64,000 bases of DNA from Candidatus Opimibacter iunctus (GTDB lineage Bacteria; Bacteroidota; Bacteroidia; Chitinophagales; Saprospiraceae): contig JADJVH010000001.1 of assembly GCA_016716665.1 (NCBI GenBank), positions 186,001 through 250,000 on the forward strand, written 5' to 3'. The notes under the pieces are model-generated. The model had not been told where the DNA came from. It saw nothing but the letters and a program-made list of their open reading frames with translations, and made no database searches. The translations under genes and the position numbers were made by a program. Each line of letters starts with the position of its first letter. Within the stretch, counting starts at the first letter, position 1. Positions 35,853 through 44,836 of the stretch are shown here, piece after piece.

Positions 35853-35882
35853 GGTGATCGGTGATCGGTGATCGGTGATCGG
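35853..35882. repeat. GGTGATC heptamer array (four copies)
   Basis: GGTGATC is repeated four times in tandem, with an earlier partial copy near 35780. Same style of short tandem array as elsewhere in the window, in the gap between two membrane protein genes. Confidence 0.9.
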
Positions 35883-35932
35883 TATTTAACTTCTCCATAA
35901 AGGCTGTAAAAGCATTAAAACCAACTTGTAAC

Positions 35933-36367
35933 ATGATGATTGACCCACGATCTGTTGATACCCATCCGGATGAGCGGACAGAAGCTGAATACCGCGAGGC
36001 TGAGAAACGGTTGAAGAAGATAAAGAGCTTCTATAAAAACCTGGCGAATTGGGCTGGTGTCAGTCTCTTTATGCTCGCCCTTGACTATTTCCTGAGTGGT
36101 GGTATTTCCTGGTCAAAATATCCTGTTTTCTTCTGGGGTATTTCCCTGGTTATAGATGTCTTCCAGGTCATTCGGCTGCAACGAATGGATAAGTCCTGGG
36201 AGGATCGCCAGATGAGGAGATTTACCGGGAGAACCATAAGCAGGTCGAACAGTGATAACCCAGAGGATTATAGTGAGGAGTTGCTCAACAAGAAGGAAAG
36301 ACAGATGGATGATCTGAAGGAATACCGGACGGCCGGGAAGCCTTGGAATGATAAAGATCTTGTTTGA
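35933..36367 (+). CDS. 2TM-domain protein
   Basis: A 144-aa protein with a charged N-terminal helix (TEAEYREAEKRLKKIKSFYK), two membrane segments (about 38-57 and 64-82: GVSLFMLALDYFLSGG and FFWGISLVIDVFQVI), then a basic, soluble C-tail rich in Arg, Glu and Lys. The KRLKKIKSFYKNLANW entry to the first segment is the mark of the 2TM domain that in Bacteroidota is often fused to LytTR/histidine-kinase modules or stands alone next to them. No kinase gene is adjacent here. The role is unknown. Start at 35933 or the following ATG at 35936. Confidence 0.8.
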   Translation: MMIDPRSVDTHPDERTEAEYREAEKRLKKIKSFYKNLANWAGVSLFMLALDYFLSGGISWSKYPVFFWGISLVIDVFQVIRLQRMDKSWEDRQMRRFTGRTISRSNSDNPEDYSEELLNKKERQMDDLKEYRTAGKPWNDKDLV

Positions 36368-36562
36368 ACCATCTCGCCAAAACGGCGAAAGAGGCTGAAG
36401 AGGCAAAAGAGGCTAAATGGCAGAGAGCATAGAGCATAGAGCAGAGGGATGTGAGGTGTGTTTGGAGTGTGAGGAAGGAGGCTGAAGGGCAGAGGGCATA
36501 GCGCAGAGTGCAGAGGGATGTGAGGGCATGTGTTTGGGGTGCAAGAAAAGAAACGGAAGTGA
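36368..36562. repeat. Mixed short tandem array (GAGGCTGAA, GAGCATA, GGGCAGAG units)
   Basis: Begins with GGCGAAAGAGGCTGAAGAGGC, continues with GAGCATAGAGCATAGAGCAG and a longer unit ending in GAGGGATGTGAGG that appears twice (about 36447 and 36517). It fills the gap between the convergent 2TM and DoxX genes. Confidence 0.75.
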
Positions 36563-36988
36563 CTATTTATCGCGGTGAGGAATTTTGCTCACAACAAAGA
36601 GTCGTTGAATGGCATACTTGCCGCCGCCATGAGAGGCAATCATGAGGAGACCGCCGGCAATGGCGATGTTTTTCATAAAGAGGATGGCATGCAGGCGTTG
36701 TAATTCGATCGGATCATTCCAGAAAGAATAGACGATGAAGGTGACTGGGAGCCAGTACAGCAACAACAACCACACACCGAATCTTATCCGATATCCAATA
36801 AGTAACATGATGGCTCCAACTACAAGGAGCACGATTGAGGTATACAACAGGAAATCAGGCCTCCAGGTGATACCATACTCGGCCATGGTCAACTTGGTCT
36901 TTTCGGCAAACATGATGGAGTCGGTAGCTTCAAATATAAATATCGCGCTGATGAGTATACGTCCGAGGAGATCGAAGATGTGATTCAT
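36563..36988 (-). CDS. DoxX-like membrane protein
   Basis: A 141-aa integral membrane protein. The start MNHIFDLLGRILISAIFIFEATD and the later VGAIMLLIGYRIRFGVWLLLLYW and HAILFMKNIAIAGGLLMIASHG match the four-helix DoxX family; LFMKNIAIAGGL near the third and fourth helices is the most typical block. Family members occur in thiosulfate:quinone oxidoreductase (DoxDA) or in oxidative-stress complexes, while most in Bacteroidota are of unknown role. It is 16 bp upstream of nothing coding on its strand and stands near the FAD oxidoreductase, whose start region lies on the same strand beyond it; no functional tie is clear. Confidence 0.82.
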   Translation of the reverse strand: MNHIFDLLGRILISAIFIFEATDSIMFAEKTKLTMAEYGITWRPDFLLYTSIVLLVVGAIMLLIGYRIRFGVWLLLLYWLPVTFIVYSFWNDPIELQRLHAILFMKNIAIAGGLLMIASHGGGKYAIQRLFVVSKIPHRDK

Positions 36989-37004
36989 GTTTTAACGATT
37001 GATT

Positions 37005-38573
37005 TTAGTTTGCTTCAATATGCATTTTCACTGCCCTTGCAATATACTGGCCATCCATAGCTGCAGAAAGGATACCTCCTGCATAGCCTGCACCCTCTCC
37101 GCAAGGAAAGAGTCCCTGCACTTCCACATGCATACCTGTGGAGGCATCACGCGGCACCCTGACCGGGCTTGATGTACGGCTTTCTGTGGCGACTACTACA
37201 GCATCCTTGTCAATATACCCATTCATCTTGTGATCAAAGCCACGAATACCATAGACAAGCCTCTCATAAATCCATGAAGGCAAGAGTTCATGCAGCGGGG
37301 AAGAAATCAATCCTGGGATATAACTGCTCGGTGGAATATCCGACGAAATTTTTTTAGCTAAAAAATCCGTGAGCCGCTGGGCGGGGGCTGCCTGAGAGCC
37401 ATCACTTGCAGCAAACATCTTTTGCTCTACTTCCTTTTGAAATGCAACGCCCATCAGGTCACCTGCATCTTTGTATGCCTGCATATCCTCGAGTTCGACT
37501 GCTGTCACTACGCCAGAATTTGCATACGGGCTATCCCGCCTGGAAAGGGACATCCCATTGATGACAATTTCACCGGGCGCGGTAGCGGCAGGTACGATCA
37601 ATCCTCCCGGGCACATACAGAACGAAAATACACCACGGTTGCCCGCCTGTGCATTGAGTGCATAGCTTGCTGCAGGGAGATGCGGACCTCGCGGCGTGAT
37701 ACCATATTGACACAGGTCAACAAACGACTGGGAATGCTCTATCCTGACGCCCAGCGCAAATGGCTTGGGTTCGATCAATATCTTATGGTCAAGCAACAAC
37801 TGAAAAATATCCCTTGCGCTATGTCCTGTCGCGAGTATCACATGATCGGCTTCGATACGCTCCTTCCCATTGACTTCAATACCGGTTATCGCACGAGGTC
37901 CTGTCCCCTTGAGCAGGAGCCCAGTGACATGCGTGTTGAACATCACTATCCCTCCGTGCTCCTCTATCGTCTTGCGCATCGTTGCAATGATGCCAGGCAG
38001 TTTGTTCGAACCAATGTGGGGATGGGCATCCACCAGGATTTCCGGATTGGCTCCGCATTCAACCAGTATCCGTAATACACGGTCTATATTGCCGCGTTTG
38101 CCAGAGCGGGTGTAGAGTTTACCATCTGAATATGTGCCTGCACCTCCTTCGCCGAAACAATAATTAGAATGTGGATTGACGATCCCATCCTGCTGTATGG
38201 CCTTGAGGTCTTTGCGCCTGGACTGAACATCTTTACCTCTGTCAATAACTACCGGACAAAGTCCTTCCCTGATGCATTCAAGTGCCGCAAAATATCCTGC
38301 AGGACCGGCACCGATGATGTGCACTTTCCTCGCATTGGATACATCCGGAAGTTGATCGAGTTCAACAGGTATAGCTGGCAATGGCTCGCTGTCAGTCACC
38401 ATAGCGCGCACCAAATACACAGGTGGCCTGAAGCGGGCATCCAGTGAACGCCGTAAGACCCTGAAATCTTTTGTCCTTGAAGGGACGATTTTAGCAGCCC
38501 TGGCAAGGTCCTCTTTCAGGAGGGCCGGATCTTCATAATCTTCAGGAGCAATCCTGATCTCTACCTCACGCAT
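37005..38573 (-). CDS. FAD-dependent oxidoreductase (COG2509-type)
   Basis: A 522-aa protein. Residues 1-80 form an alpha/beta N-terminal region (VEIRIAPEDYEDPALLKEDL, then RSLDARFRPPVYLVRAMV). A flavin-binding Rossmann motif follows: VHIIGAGPAGYFAALECIREG (GxGxxG at 88-93), then VIDRGKDVQSRRKD and CFGEGGAGTYSDGKL. Later LATGHSARDIFQLL, the family-typical KPFALGVRIEHSQ and the C-terminal FAD motif GLFPCGEGAGYAGGILSAAMDG confirm the group. The proteins are uncharacterised flavoproteins, with a role suggested in flavin-linked redox processes. The gene overlaps the SPOR gene by one base (TGATG at 38571-38575), so the two are one transcript. Confidence 0.88.
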   Translation of the reverse strand: MREVEIRIAPEDYEDPALLKEDLARAAKIVPSRTKDFRVLRRSLDARFRPPVYLVRAMVTDSEPLPAIPVELDQLPDVSNARKVHIIGAGPAGYFAALECIREGLCPVVIDRGKDVQSRRKDLKAIQQDGIVNPHSNYCFGEGGAGTYSDGKLYTRSGKRGNIDRVLRILVECGANPEILVDAHPHIGSNKLPGIIATMRKTIEEHGGIVMFNTHVTGLLLKGTGPRAITGIEVNGKERIEADHVILATGHSARDIFQLLLDHKILIEPKPFALGVRIEHSQSFVDLCQYGITPRGPHLPAASYALNAQAGNRGVFSFCMCPGGLIVPAATAPGEIVINGMSLSRRDSPYANSGVVTAVELEDMQAYKDAGDLMGVAFQKEVEQKMFAASDGSQAAPAQRLTDFLAKKISSDIPPSSYIPGLISSPLHELLPSWIYERLVYGIRGFDHKMNGYIDKDAVVVATESRTSSPVRVPRDASTGMHVEVQGLFPCGEGAGYAGGILSAAMDGQYIARAVKMHIEAN

Positions 38574-39664
38574 CAGTATATCCAGGATTCAGGATTGATA
38601 GAAGTTCGTGCTTCGTTGAGCAATTTTTGCAAGCTATCCTGATCGCAGGATGATCGTATGGCGACCCTGATGAGTGAGCCGCCTTTTATTTGTTCGGCCG
38701 TATAACCAAGCCCGGTGAGTCTGTCAACCATCCTGGTGACATTAGCTGCATCAGAAAATGCACCCACGACCACATAGCAAGGAGATGAACTCGTTGAGGG
38801 AGTTTCACCCACCGGAGTTTGCTGATTAGGCTGGTTTTCATTTGTCACCGGAACTTCCCCCGTTGTAATATTACTTGTATCAACAGGTGTTGGTACTTCG
38901 TTGATCGTGGTATTGGATAATGTATCCGGGTAGTTTTGCTTCAGGTCATTAAGCCTGTGCCTGTCACTTAGGATATCCCAAGCCAGGTATGCGCATAACA
39001 CAGCAATCAGTACAAGCGCAGAAGTGAGGATGATCCACCAAAGCCTGGAGGTGGTCTCATCAATCCTTTCCTGGTGCCCCATTGCCTCCTCAGCACTGAC
39101 CTGGTGGTGATCGTCTTTTGGTATTTCTAGTTCCTGGGTGCTATCTACAGCAGGAGCTATAACCGGACTTGTGAAAACAGGAGGGTTGTATGGCTCTGTG
39201 TAGGTGGGTGGAGTATAAGCAGTAACCGGATTAATGTCTTCAACAGGTGCTTTGAGGTCAAGAATTTCGAGCCCGCTGAAGGATAAATTGAATGCGTCCC
39301 AATCGGGGGTAAACCGGATATTGCCAAGTGCTGTCCTGGAGAAGGTCCCGAATTTTTCAATCGGGTACATTTCGTCATTTTCGGTATGCTGGCGAACTCT
39401 CCGGACGAACTCCTCGATAGCATCCTCAGGGGATCCAAGCGCTGTCCCTGAGACATATCTGATGTATGCAGCGAGGGTTTCGCTTGGCTTTTCCTGATCG
39501 TCACTGAACCCAGGCTCTACGTAAGGAGGTTTGATGCGAAACTCGGGCATTTCTATCAACGCCGGATGAAAGATGGCTTCAAATCGCCCCAGGCCGTCTA
39601 CATAGACAGAAGGAACCTGCTGGAGCAGGTCTAGGATATAATATGGGACTTTATCTGAAAGCAC
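38573..39664 (-). CDS. SPOR domain-containing membrane protein with HU-like N-terminal region
   Basis: A 363-aa protein. The N-terminal part (about 1-135; YYILDLLQQVPSVYVDGLGR, then YPIEKFGTFSR) resembles the CCDC81-like HU domains seen in Bacteroidota SPOR proteins. A Pro-rich linker (145-180) precedes a membrane segment at about 208-230, then a Thr/Pro/Asn linker and a SPOR domain (290-363: PCYVVVGAFSDAANVTRMVD ... GSLIRVAIRSS). SPOR domains bind denuded septal peptidoglycan, so the protein probably acts at the division site with its C-terminus in the periplasm. The unusual part is the placement of an HU-like domain in the cytoplasm of a SPOR protein, which may sense DNA. Confidence 0.82.
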   Translation of the reverse strand: MLSDKVPYYILDLLQQVPSVYVDGLGRFEAIFHPALIEMPEFRIKPPYVEPGFSDDQEKPSETLAAYIRYVSGTALGSPEDAIEEFVRRVRQHTENDEMYPIEKFGTFSRTALGNIRFTPDWDAFNLSFSGLEILDLKAPVEDINPVTAYTPPTYTEPYNPPVFTSPVIAPAVDSTQELEIPKDDHHQVSAEEAMGHQERIDETTSRLWWIILTSALVLIAVLCAYLAWDILSDRHRLNDLKQNYPDTLSNTTINEVPTPVDTSNITTGEVPVTNENQPNQQTPVGETPSTSSSPCYVVVGAFSDAANVTRMVDRLTGLGYTAEQIKGGSLIRVAIRSSCDQDSLQKLLNEARTSINPESWIY

Positions 39665-39728
39665 GGCACAATTTAACGAATTCGGAGGGTGTCGAGTTAA
39701 TGGGATTCCAGAAATGAGGATTATACCT

Positions 39729-40020
39729 GTAGCCTGGAGGCTACTCCCTTTGATTTTTACCCAGGCACAGGCTTATGATTTTACAGTTCGCAGCCAATTG
39801 CCTACGCGGAAAAGCTTTGGCAATCAAGGAGGCTACGAACAACGGGCCGCACAGATTTCGCACGGAGAGCGTGGAGGGTTCGCACGGAGGGTGATTGATA
39901 CCTGCAGCCAGAATGCCTTCGCATTAGTTAAGCAAACTTGCCTAATAGGACAGCCCTTACCTCCAAATGCTTCGGCATCCAAGGGAGGCTACTCGACCCT
40001 ATGCCAACTGCTCACTGCTA
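39729..40020. repeat. Composite dispersed element (hairpin GTAGCC/GGCTAC plus related blocks)
   Basis: GTAGCC TGGA GGCTAC at 39729-39744 can form a hairpin and matches 31285-31300 with one loop change. CAGTTCGCAGCCA at 39784-39796 and CTACGAACAACG at 39833-39844 recur at 31343 and 31360 in the same order. More GGAGGCTAC words occur around 39828 and 39981, and GCACGGAG words around 39860 and 39884. It fills the 364-bp gap before the unknown gene. No coding signal. Confidence 0.65.
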
Positions 40021-40028
40021 ACTGCCTA

Positions 40029-41462
40029 CTAAGGTTTCCCTGGCTTGCGCTTGCGGCGAGTCTTGAAGAGTTCGGCTACTTCCTTTTCTTTCATGAATCC
40101 CCATTCCGGAAACTTATCCATCACGAAGTGCTTGACATCCTGGTAGTGGGCGCTGCGCTTGTCCGTAAAACTCTTGAGGCATTTGTTGACAAATGCCATG
40201 AGTAGATCGCGGAGGCGGATATTGAACTCCTGGTTGGCAAAGATTTCCATGTAGAGTTTCATAAACCTGGCGATGCTCTCATCCCTTACAGCATCTTCTT
40301 CAGACTTCTTGTGCTCTGAGCCTGTAAGGACTTTGTAATCTTCAACAGGGAGATTAGCGATCAGCTTTTCGAAATGGCCGTAAATCGTATGCCTGAGTGA
40401 TTCGTTGATATTGGAAAGGCCTTCATGGTTTTCGTAGAACACCCTGGTGGCTTCGATTGCGTCTTCATGAATATATCCCTTCTGGTGGATGACTTCGATG
40501 AGGGAAGAATATCTCATCAGGTCATCCTGCAGTGAAGGATCAAGTAATTTCTGGACATTGAGATCTGAATCCTTATCAAGCTTCAGTCCCTTCTCTTCAA
40601 TCTCGAGGAGATACTTGAAATACATTTCATTGCAGTCAGGGATATTGGTCCTGGCATGGTTGATGGTGGCTTTGATCCAGTCTTCATGACCATCATGAGG
40701 GAAATACCTGCTAAAGAGGATAAGCATCTTCAGGTATTCCTCTTCCTTCTTAAATGCTTCGTTGTTTAGAAACTCCTTGATACTTGGAAGGAGGCTCAGG
40801 TTATTTTTTGAAAATTTAATCCTGTATTGAATAAATTTTTCGAGCGACGAAAAGAGGGTCTTTAACTCCCCTATAGTCTTTGGAAAATCCGCTGAATGAT
40901 AATTGTGGTGGGTAAACTGGCGATAGTAGCCGTCATATGCAGCCTTGCGGGCTGAAAGTACACGGAACTTATCATTGATCATAGACTCATAGAAGTGCTT
41001 GATCTTCTTATTCTCCACCTGATTGATGAGGTTACTCACCCAGATTTCGCTGGAAAGTGAAAACCCGATCTGGCAGCTTTGGCCGATCTTATTCTTGATC
41101 CATTCAAAATTGGAAGAGTTGGCAAGTGCCAGTAATACTTCCTTGAAATGGTCCTGGGGACGCTTGTAGTGGTATTCACTGTCGATTTCTCCACGCAGGA
41201 CACTGAAGCCTAATACTTTTGGCAGATACAAGCCTTCAAACTCGGTATGCAACAGAGCAGTCTCGAGTGTGGTCAACTGGAGGGGGTGGTTTTCAGCAAC
41301 CCGCTCATACAGTGCTTCGATCTCTGGCTCAAAGGCATCCCTGATGGCCTGGTAACTGGTCTCTTCTTCGTCATCAAGGTAGGTGGCGAGTACATCTGAG
41401 CTCTGAATCGTGCCTCTCAGGGAATCCAGTTCAATCTGGTATTTCTGTTCCAGTTTTTCCAT
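40029..41462 (-). CDS. Conserved hypothetical protein, 477 aa
   Basis: I do not recognise this family. It is a soluble, highly charged, mostly alpha-helical protein with no signal peptide or membrane segment. Lysines and glutamates are frequent, with segments such as ESMINDKFRVLSARKAAYDGYYRQF, LKTLFSSLEKFIQYRIKFSK and FMKLYMEIFANQEFNIRLRD; the C-terminus ends in a basic tail, FKTRRKRKPGKP. The start MEKLEQKYQIELDSLRGTIQ follows a hairpin 33 bp upstream. Its place directly behind rpsP may mean partial cotranscription, but the function is unknown. No frame disruption or odd composition was noticed. Confidence 0.75.
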   Translation of the reverse strand: MEKLEQKYQIELDSLRGTIQSSDVLATYLDDEEETSYQAIRDAFEPEIEALYERVAENHPLQLTTLETALLHTEFEGLYLPKVLGFSVLRGEIDSEYHYKRPQDHFKEVLLALANSSNFEWIKNKIGQSCQIGFSLSSEIWVSNLINQVENKKIKHFYESMINDKFRVLSARKAAYDGYYRQFTHHNYHSADFPKTIGELKTLFSSLEKFIQYRIKFSKNNLSLLPSIKEFLNNEAFKKEEEYLKMLILFSRYFPHDGHEDWIKATINHARTNIPDCNEMYFKYLLEIEEKGLKLDKDSDLNVQKLLDPSLQDDLMRYSSLIEVIHQKGYIHEDAIEATRVFYENHEGLSNINESLRHTIYGHFEKLIANLPVEDYKVLTGSEHKKSEEDAVRDESIARFMKLYMEIFANQEFNIRLRDLLMAFVNKCLKSFTDKRSAHYQDVKHFVMDKFPEWGFMKEKEVAELFKTRRKRKPGKP

Positions 41463-41494
41463 AAGTCGAAAAATTTAAAATCGATTTAATACAT

Positions 41495-41533
41495 GTACAC
41501 CTGGTAAGACACAATAGGCCTTACCAGGTGTAC
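41495..41533 (-). terminator. Perfect 14-bp-stem hairpin between rpsP and the 477-aa gene
   Basis: GTACACCTGGTAAG (41495-41508) pairs exactly with CTTACCAGGTGTAC (41520-41533), loop 11 nt. It lies between rpsP stop and the next start. Downstream on the minus strand there is no long T run, so it may end or trim the rpsP mRNA or act as an attenuator. Confidence 0.65.
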
Positions 41534-41606
41534 TAAAATTCTTATCCCAAAAAAAATGCTCACCGGGCCACTTACGGTGTGCCCTTCAGCGCTATACCCT
41601 AAGCGA

Positions 41607-42179
41607 TCAGGCTTCGGTTGTAGTTTCTGTATTCGTGTCTTCTGCAGCAGGTGCTTCAGGGGTCACTTCAGCATCATCCGCTGTTTCAGCAGCAGCTTGT
41701 TCAGCGAGATCGACATTGAGCAATTCATCTTCCACCGGAGTCTCTTCCACTTTCTTCTTAACTACCTTCTTGACTGTACCGGAAATCTGTGCAGCACGCT
41801 CCTTGCGCTCAGCAGCAGTAGCTTTAACACGCTCTTCAATCTTGGCTTCCTTGGCATCAACCCAGGCTCTGAACTTGATCTCTGCTTCTTCAGCTGAAAA
41901 AGCGCCTTTGCTTACCCCACGCTGGAGGTGCTTGTAATAAAGTACGCCTTTGAAACGGAGGATAGCGCGGACGGTCTCGGTAGGTTGAGCACCATTGGTC
42001 ATCCACTCATAAGCCTTCATGCGGTCGATATCGATCGTAGCCGGCTTGGTCATTGGATTGTAAATCCCTATCCTCTCGATAAAGCTACCATCCCGTGGGG
42101 CCCTGGCATCTGCGATAACGATGTGATAGATTGGGGTCTGCTTGCGTCCGTGACGCTGAAGTCTGATTCTTACTGACAT
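41607..42179 (-). CDS. rpsP: 30S ribosomal protein S16 with long C-terminal extension
   Basis: A 190-aa protein. The first 80 or so residues are a normal S16: MSVRIRLQRHGRKQTPIYHI, RDGSFIERIGIYNPMT and KAYEWMTNGAQPTETVRAIL, which matches the RNA-binding core needed for small-subunit assembly. Common S16 is 80-90 aa; here a long tail follows, first Lys/Arg/Glu rich (AKEAKIEERVKATAAERKER, then TVKKVVKKKVEE) and then Glu/Ala/Thr rich and acidic to the end. Such tails are usual in Bacteroidota S16 and are probably disordered. An excellent -7 element lies 78 nt upstream. In many bacteria rimM, trmD and rplS follow; here they do not. Confidence 0.95.
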   Translation of the reverse strand: MSVRIRLQRHGRKQTPIYHIVIADARAPRDGSFIERIGIYNPMTKPATIDIDRMKAYEWMTNGAQPTETVRAILRFKGVLYYKHLQRGVSKGAFSAEEAEIKFRAWVDAKEAKIEERVKATAAERKERAAQISGTVKKVVKKKVEETPVEDELLNVDLAEQAAAETADDAEVTPEAPAAEDTNTETTTEA

Positions 42180-42257
42180 TTGTTAGAGTTAAAATTTAAT
42201 GGTTAAAATACCTTGCCGGTTGCCTTCACGAGTGAACCACCGGTTTTTAACGGACGG

Positions 42258-42265
42258 CAAAGATA
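42258..42265 (-). promoter_or_regulatory. -7 element of the rpsP promoter
   Basis: The minus strand reads TATCTTTG, about 78 nt upstream of the rpsP ATG. Confidence 0.65.
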
Positions 42266-42314
42266 CGCGGAAGTTCCTGATTTCCAAAATAATGGCTCAA
42301 TTTGGGCCCTCCGG

Positions 42315-44822
42315 CTAGAATTCGAACCTGAACTTAATATTTAATCTCCTGGAACTGAGATAATTGGGGATAGCATACTGCTGCTGGAAGATGGTCTTGA
42401 CCCAGGTCCTGCTGGCTTCGTTGCGCACCTGGAGGAGGTTGAATACTTCGAGGCTCAGCCAGCTGTCACGGGTAAACCTGAAAATATTCTTTGGCCTGGT
42501 AGTTTCCCATAATTGGCTCCACAACCTGAACGAAAAACCAATATCCACCCTATGGTAAGGCTTGTAACGGTAAGGATTGCGATAGACGATATTATTGTCT
42601 TTGATCCCAAAAGGAAGGCCTGTACCAACTGACAGATTGAGATGGACCCTGAAATTTTCATTATTGGGGAGGTAGTCCTGGAAAAAAACATTGAGGTTCA
42701 TAAACTGGTCCGTGGGCCTTGGCACATCATCAACTGGTACTCCTTCCGCCTCCCCTACTTCGCGCTTGAGGTGCTGCACCCCATCAAGATGTTCCCGTGC
42801 GCGGAGAAAGGAAATATTGACCCATGACTCTGCCCCTGGCACCAACTCACCATTGATCCGAAAATCAATTCCAGCAAGATAACCTGCGGCATTGTTAACT
42901 CCGGCATAGCGAATCTGTACGTTATTGACTTCATAAGACACCAGGTCCCACAGTGATTTGTAATACGCTTCGATGATCATTTTATACTTGGTGCCTTGTG
43001 TTCCCTTAGGACCAAATCCTGCTGAATATCCGGCCAGCACCTGAAAAGACTTTTGGGCAAGGACGCCCTGGTTGATCACCCCATCAGGCATCCGCAGTTC
43101 CTTATAAAACGGAGGCTGATAATACCAGCCCGCAGCAAGCTTGTATCCCTTGTGGTTTGCAGGCATATAGGTAAACTGCACGCGGGGGCTGATAAAGAAT
43201 TCATCATTGACATCTGAATACTGTCCACGCAAACCTCCAGTGAGACGCATTTCCTTTCCACCACCATATTGCCTGGTATACGTATTCTGGATATACCCTG
43301 AATACAGCATTGAGCGGAGGGCTCGTTCTGAATTGAGCACGTACTGCAACTCTAGTGCATCCGGCTCATAGGGTAAAGAAAAACCCGCAGAATCAAGCCT
43401 TTCCCATTCGTGGATATGGTCGGTCACATCCTGGTATGTTGTCTTCAGGCCTGCCTGGATAAAATTTGATTTTTCAGGGCTCCGCTGCAATTCAATGCCT
43501 CCCTTGACTTCTGCATTCAGAATATTGACCTGGAGGACATTGCGGCTATACACATGCTGTGTGCCTGTGCCGAGAAGGGCTAACTCTTCGCCTGCATTGG
43601 GATCGTTGAGACTCGTCTCAATCTGGCTGAGCCTGTACTCGCCGATGATATCGAGATTTTCCTGTTCGAGACTCTTGTATCCGGACATCAGAAACTTGAG
43701 GAAGAGCGGATTCTTCTTGCGGTCAGGTACATAGGAAAATGCAAGTCCGGTCATACCATTGAGGAAGAGATCATTCTCTGCACCTTCAAAATCGGTGGAC
43801 AAGCGCAATGCGAAACTGATCAATCCAGTAGCGGTCTCACTACTGACCGGTATGAAATCGTAGACACTCTTGTTGATATTGGCCAGCAAACCAACCTGCC
43901 AGGCTCTTGACAGATCAAGTGTGGTATAAATCTGGTAATCGGTAAACGACGGATTATACTCACCCTGAACATCCAGTGAGCCTAATAAATAAGCTGATGT
44001 CTTGTACCTCGCGCCAAGCAGATAACGCCAACGCTTGTAGTTGTCCTTGCCAACAGGCACGCTGCCTTCAAGATGGGCAGAAGCGCCTAGCAAGCTGATC
44101 ATGAATGAGCCTCTGAGGCTATCCGGGAGCTTGTATCGCACATCGAGTACAGAGGACATCTTATCTCCATACTTTGCTTCAAAACCTCCGGATGAAAAAC
44201 TAAGGTCGCGCATCAGGTCGGGATTTGGGAGACTCAATCCTTCCTGGTTTCCGCTGCGCACGAGAAGTGGTCGGTATATTTCGAAGTCGTTGACGTAGAC
44301 CAGGTTTTCATCATAGTTACCACCCCGTACATTGTACTGAGAAGTCAGCTCTCCACCTGTTCCACTGGTTGTCCCCAGGGCAATATATGGCAACAGCGAT
44401 TCGAGGTTGCCTGTTGTGCTGGGGATCAGCTTCATCCCTTCGACATTCTCCCGGATCATGCCTGCCTCATCGATGCGCTGTCCAGTGACAATCACTTCCA
44501 TGTCGGACTTCAGGGGCTTCAATATGATATTTAGTAAATATCTCGTGCCTGCAGGTTGCGGGGATAATGGATAATCGAGTGGATCAAAACCTGTGCGTCT
44601 AAACTTCAGAGTAACTGGTACACCGGAAGGTATGGATATCTCATAAGCACCGGCTTCAGTTGAATTGACTACATCACCGATGTCCTGTGCGATGACACTG
44701 ACCAGCTCGACAGGTTGATTATCCTGTTCGTCAGTGATGATGCCATAGACGGTTACATTTTGCTGACCATTGAGCAGTGTCACTGTCAGGAGTCCTATAC
44801 AAAGGGTCAGGTATCTCACCAT
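42315..44822 (-). CDS. TonB-dependent receptor-like outer-membrane protein
   Basis: An 835-aa protein. Signal peptide MVRYLTLCIGLLTVTLLNGQ, then a carboxypeptidase-regulatory-like (CarbopepD_reg) domain (about 22-105: VYGIITDEQDNQPVELVSV, TLKFRRTGFDPLDY), a plug domain (TSGTGGELTSQYNVRGGNYD, VYVNDFEIYRPL), and a long beta-barrel rich in Tyr and Asn ending in FRFEF, as expected for an outer-membrane barrel. The plug shows NVRGGNYDEN, the most typical element. The family imports siderophores, vitamins or polysaccharides with energy from TonB, but no SusD partner gene or other uptake gene is nearby, so the substrate is unknown. ATG at 44822 was chosen; a TTG at 44840 overlaps the rpe stop. Confidence 0.88.
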   Translation of the reverse strand: MVRYLTLCIGLLTVTLLNGQQNVTVYGIITDEQDNQPVELVSVIAQDIGDVVNSTEAGAYEISIPSGVPVTLKFRRTGFDPLDYPLSPQPAGTRYLLNIILKPLKSDMEVIVTGQRIDEAGMIRENVEGMKLIPSTTGNLESLLPYIALGTTSGTGGELTSQYNVRGGNYDENLVYVNDFEIYRPLLVRSGNQEGLSLPNPDLMRDLSFSSGGFEAKYGDKMSSVLDVRYKLPDSLRGSFMISLLGASAHLEGSVPVGKDNYKRWRYLLGARYKTSAYLLGSLDVQGEYNPSFTDYQIYTTLDLSRAWQVGLLANINKSVYDFIPVSSETATGLISFALRLSTDFEGAENDLFLNGMTGLAFSYVPDRKKNPLFLKFLMSGYKSLEQENLDIIGEYRLSQIETSLNDPNAGEELALLGTGTQHVYSRNVLQVNILNAEVKGGIELQRSPEKSNFIQAGLKTTYQDVTDHIHEWERLDSAGFSLPYEPDALELQYVLNSERALRSMLYSGYIQNTYTRQYGGGKEMRLTGGLRGQYSDVNDEFFISPRVQFTYMPANHKGYKLAAGWYYQPPFYKELRMPDGVINQGVLAQKSFQVLAGYSAGFGPKGTQGTKYKMIIEAYYKSLWDLVSYEVNNVQIRYAGVNNAAGYLAGIDFRINGELVPGAESWVNISFLRAREHLDGVQHLKREVGEAEGVPVDDVPRPTDQFMNLNVFFQDYLPNNENFRVHLNLSVGTGLPFGIKDNNIVYRNPYRYKPYHRVDIGFSFRLWSQLWETTRPKNIFRFTRDSWLSLEVFNLLQVRNEASRTWVKTIFQQQYAIPNYLSSRRLNIKFRFEF

Positions 44823-44836
44823 CCGTGTTGCGAAAA

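Noticed and set aside
35853..35882. Tandem GGTGATC as a possible CRISPR or iteron origin
   Set aside because: Units are 7 bp and contiguous with no spacers, and no replication or cas genes are near; it fits the other heptamer arrays.
42315..42340. GAATTCGAACC-like text suggesting a tRNA T-loop
   Set aside because: It is the 3' end of the receptor gene (FRFEF); no cloverleaf can be drawn. No tRNA was found in the window.
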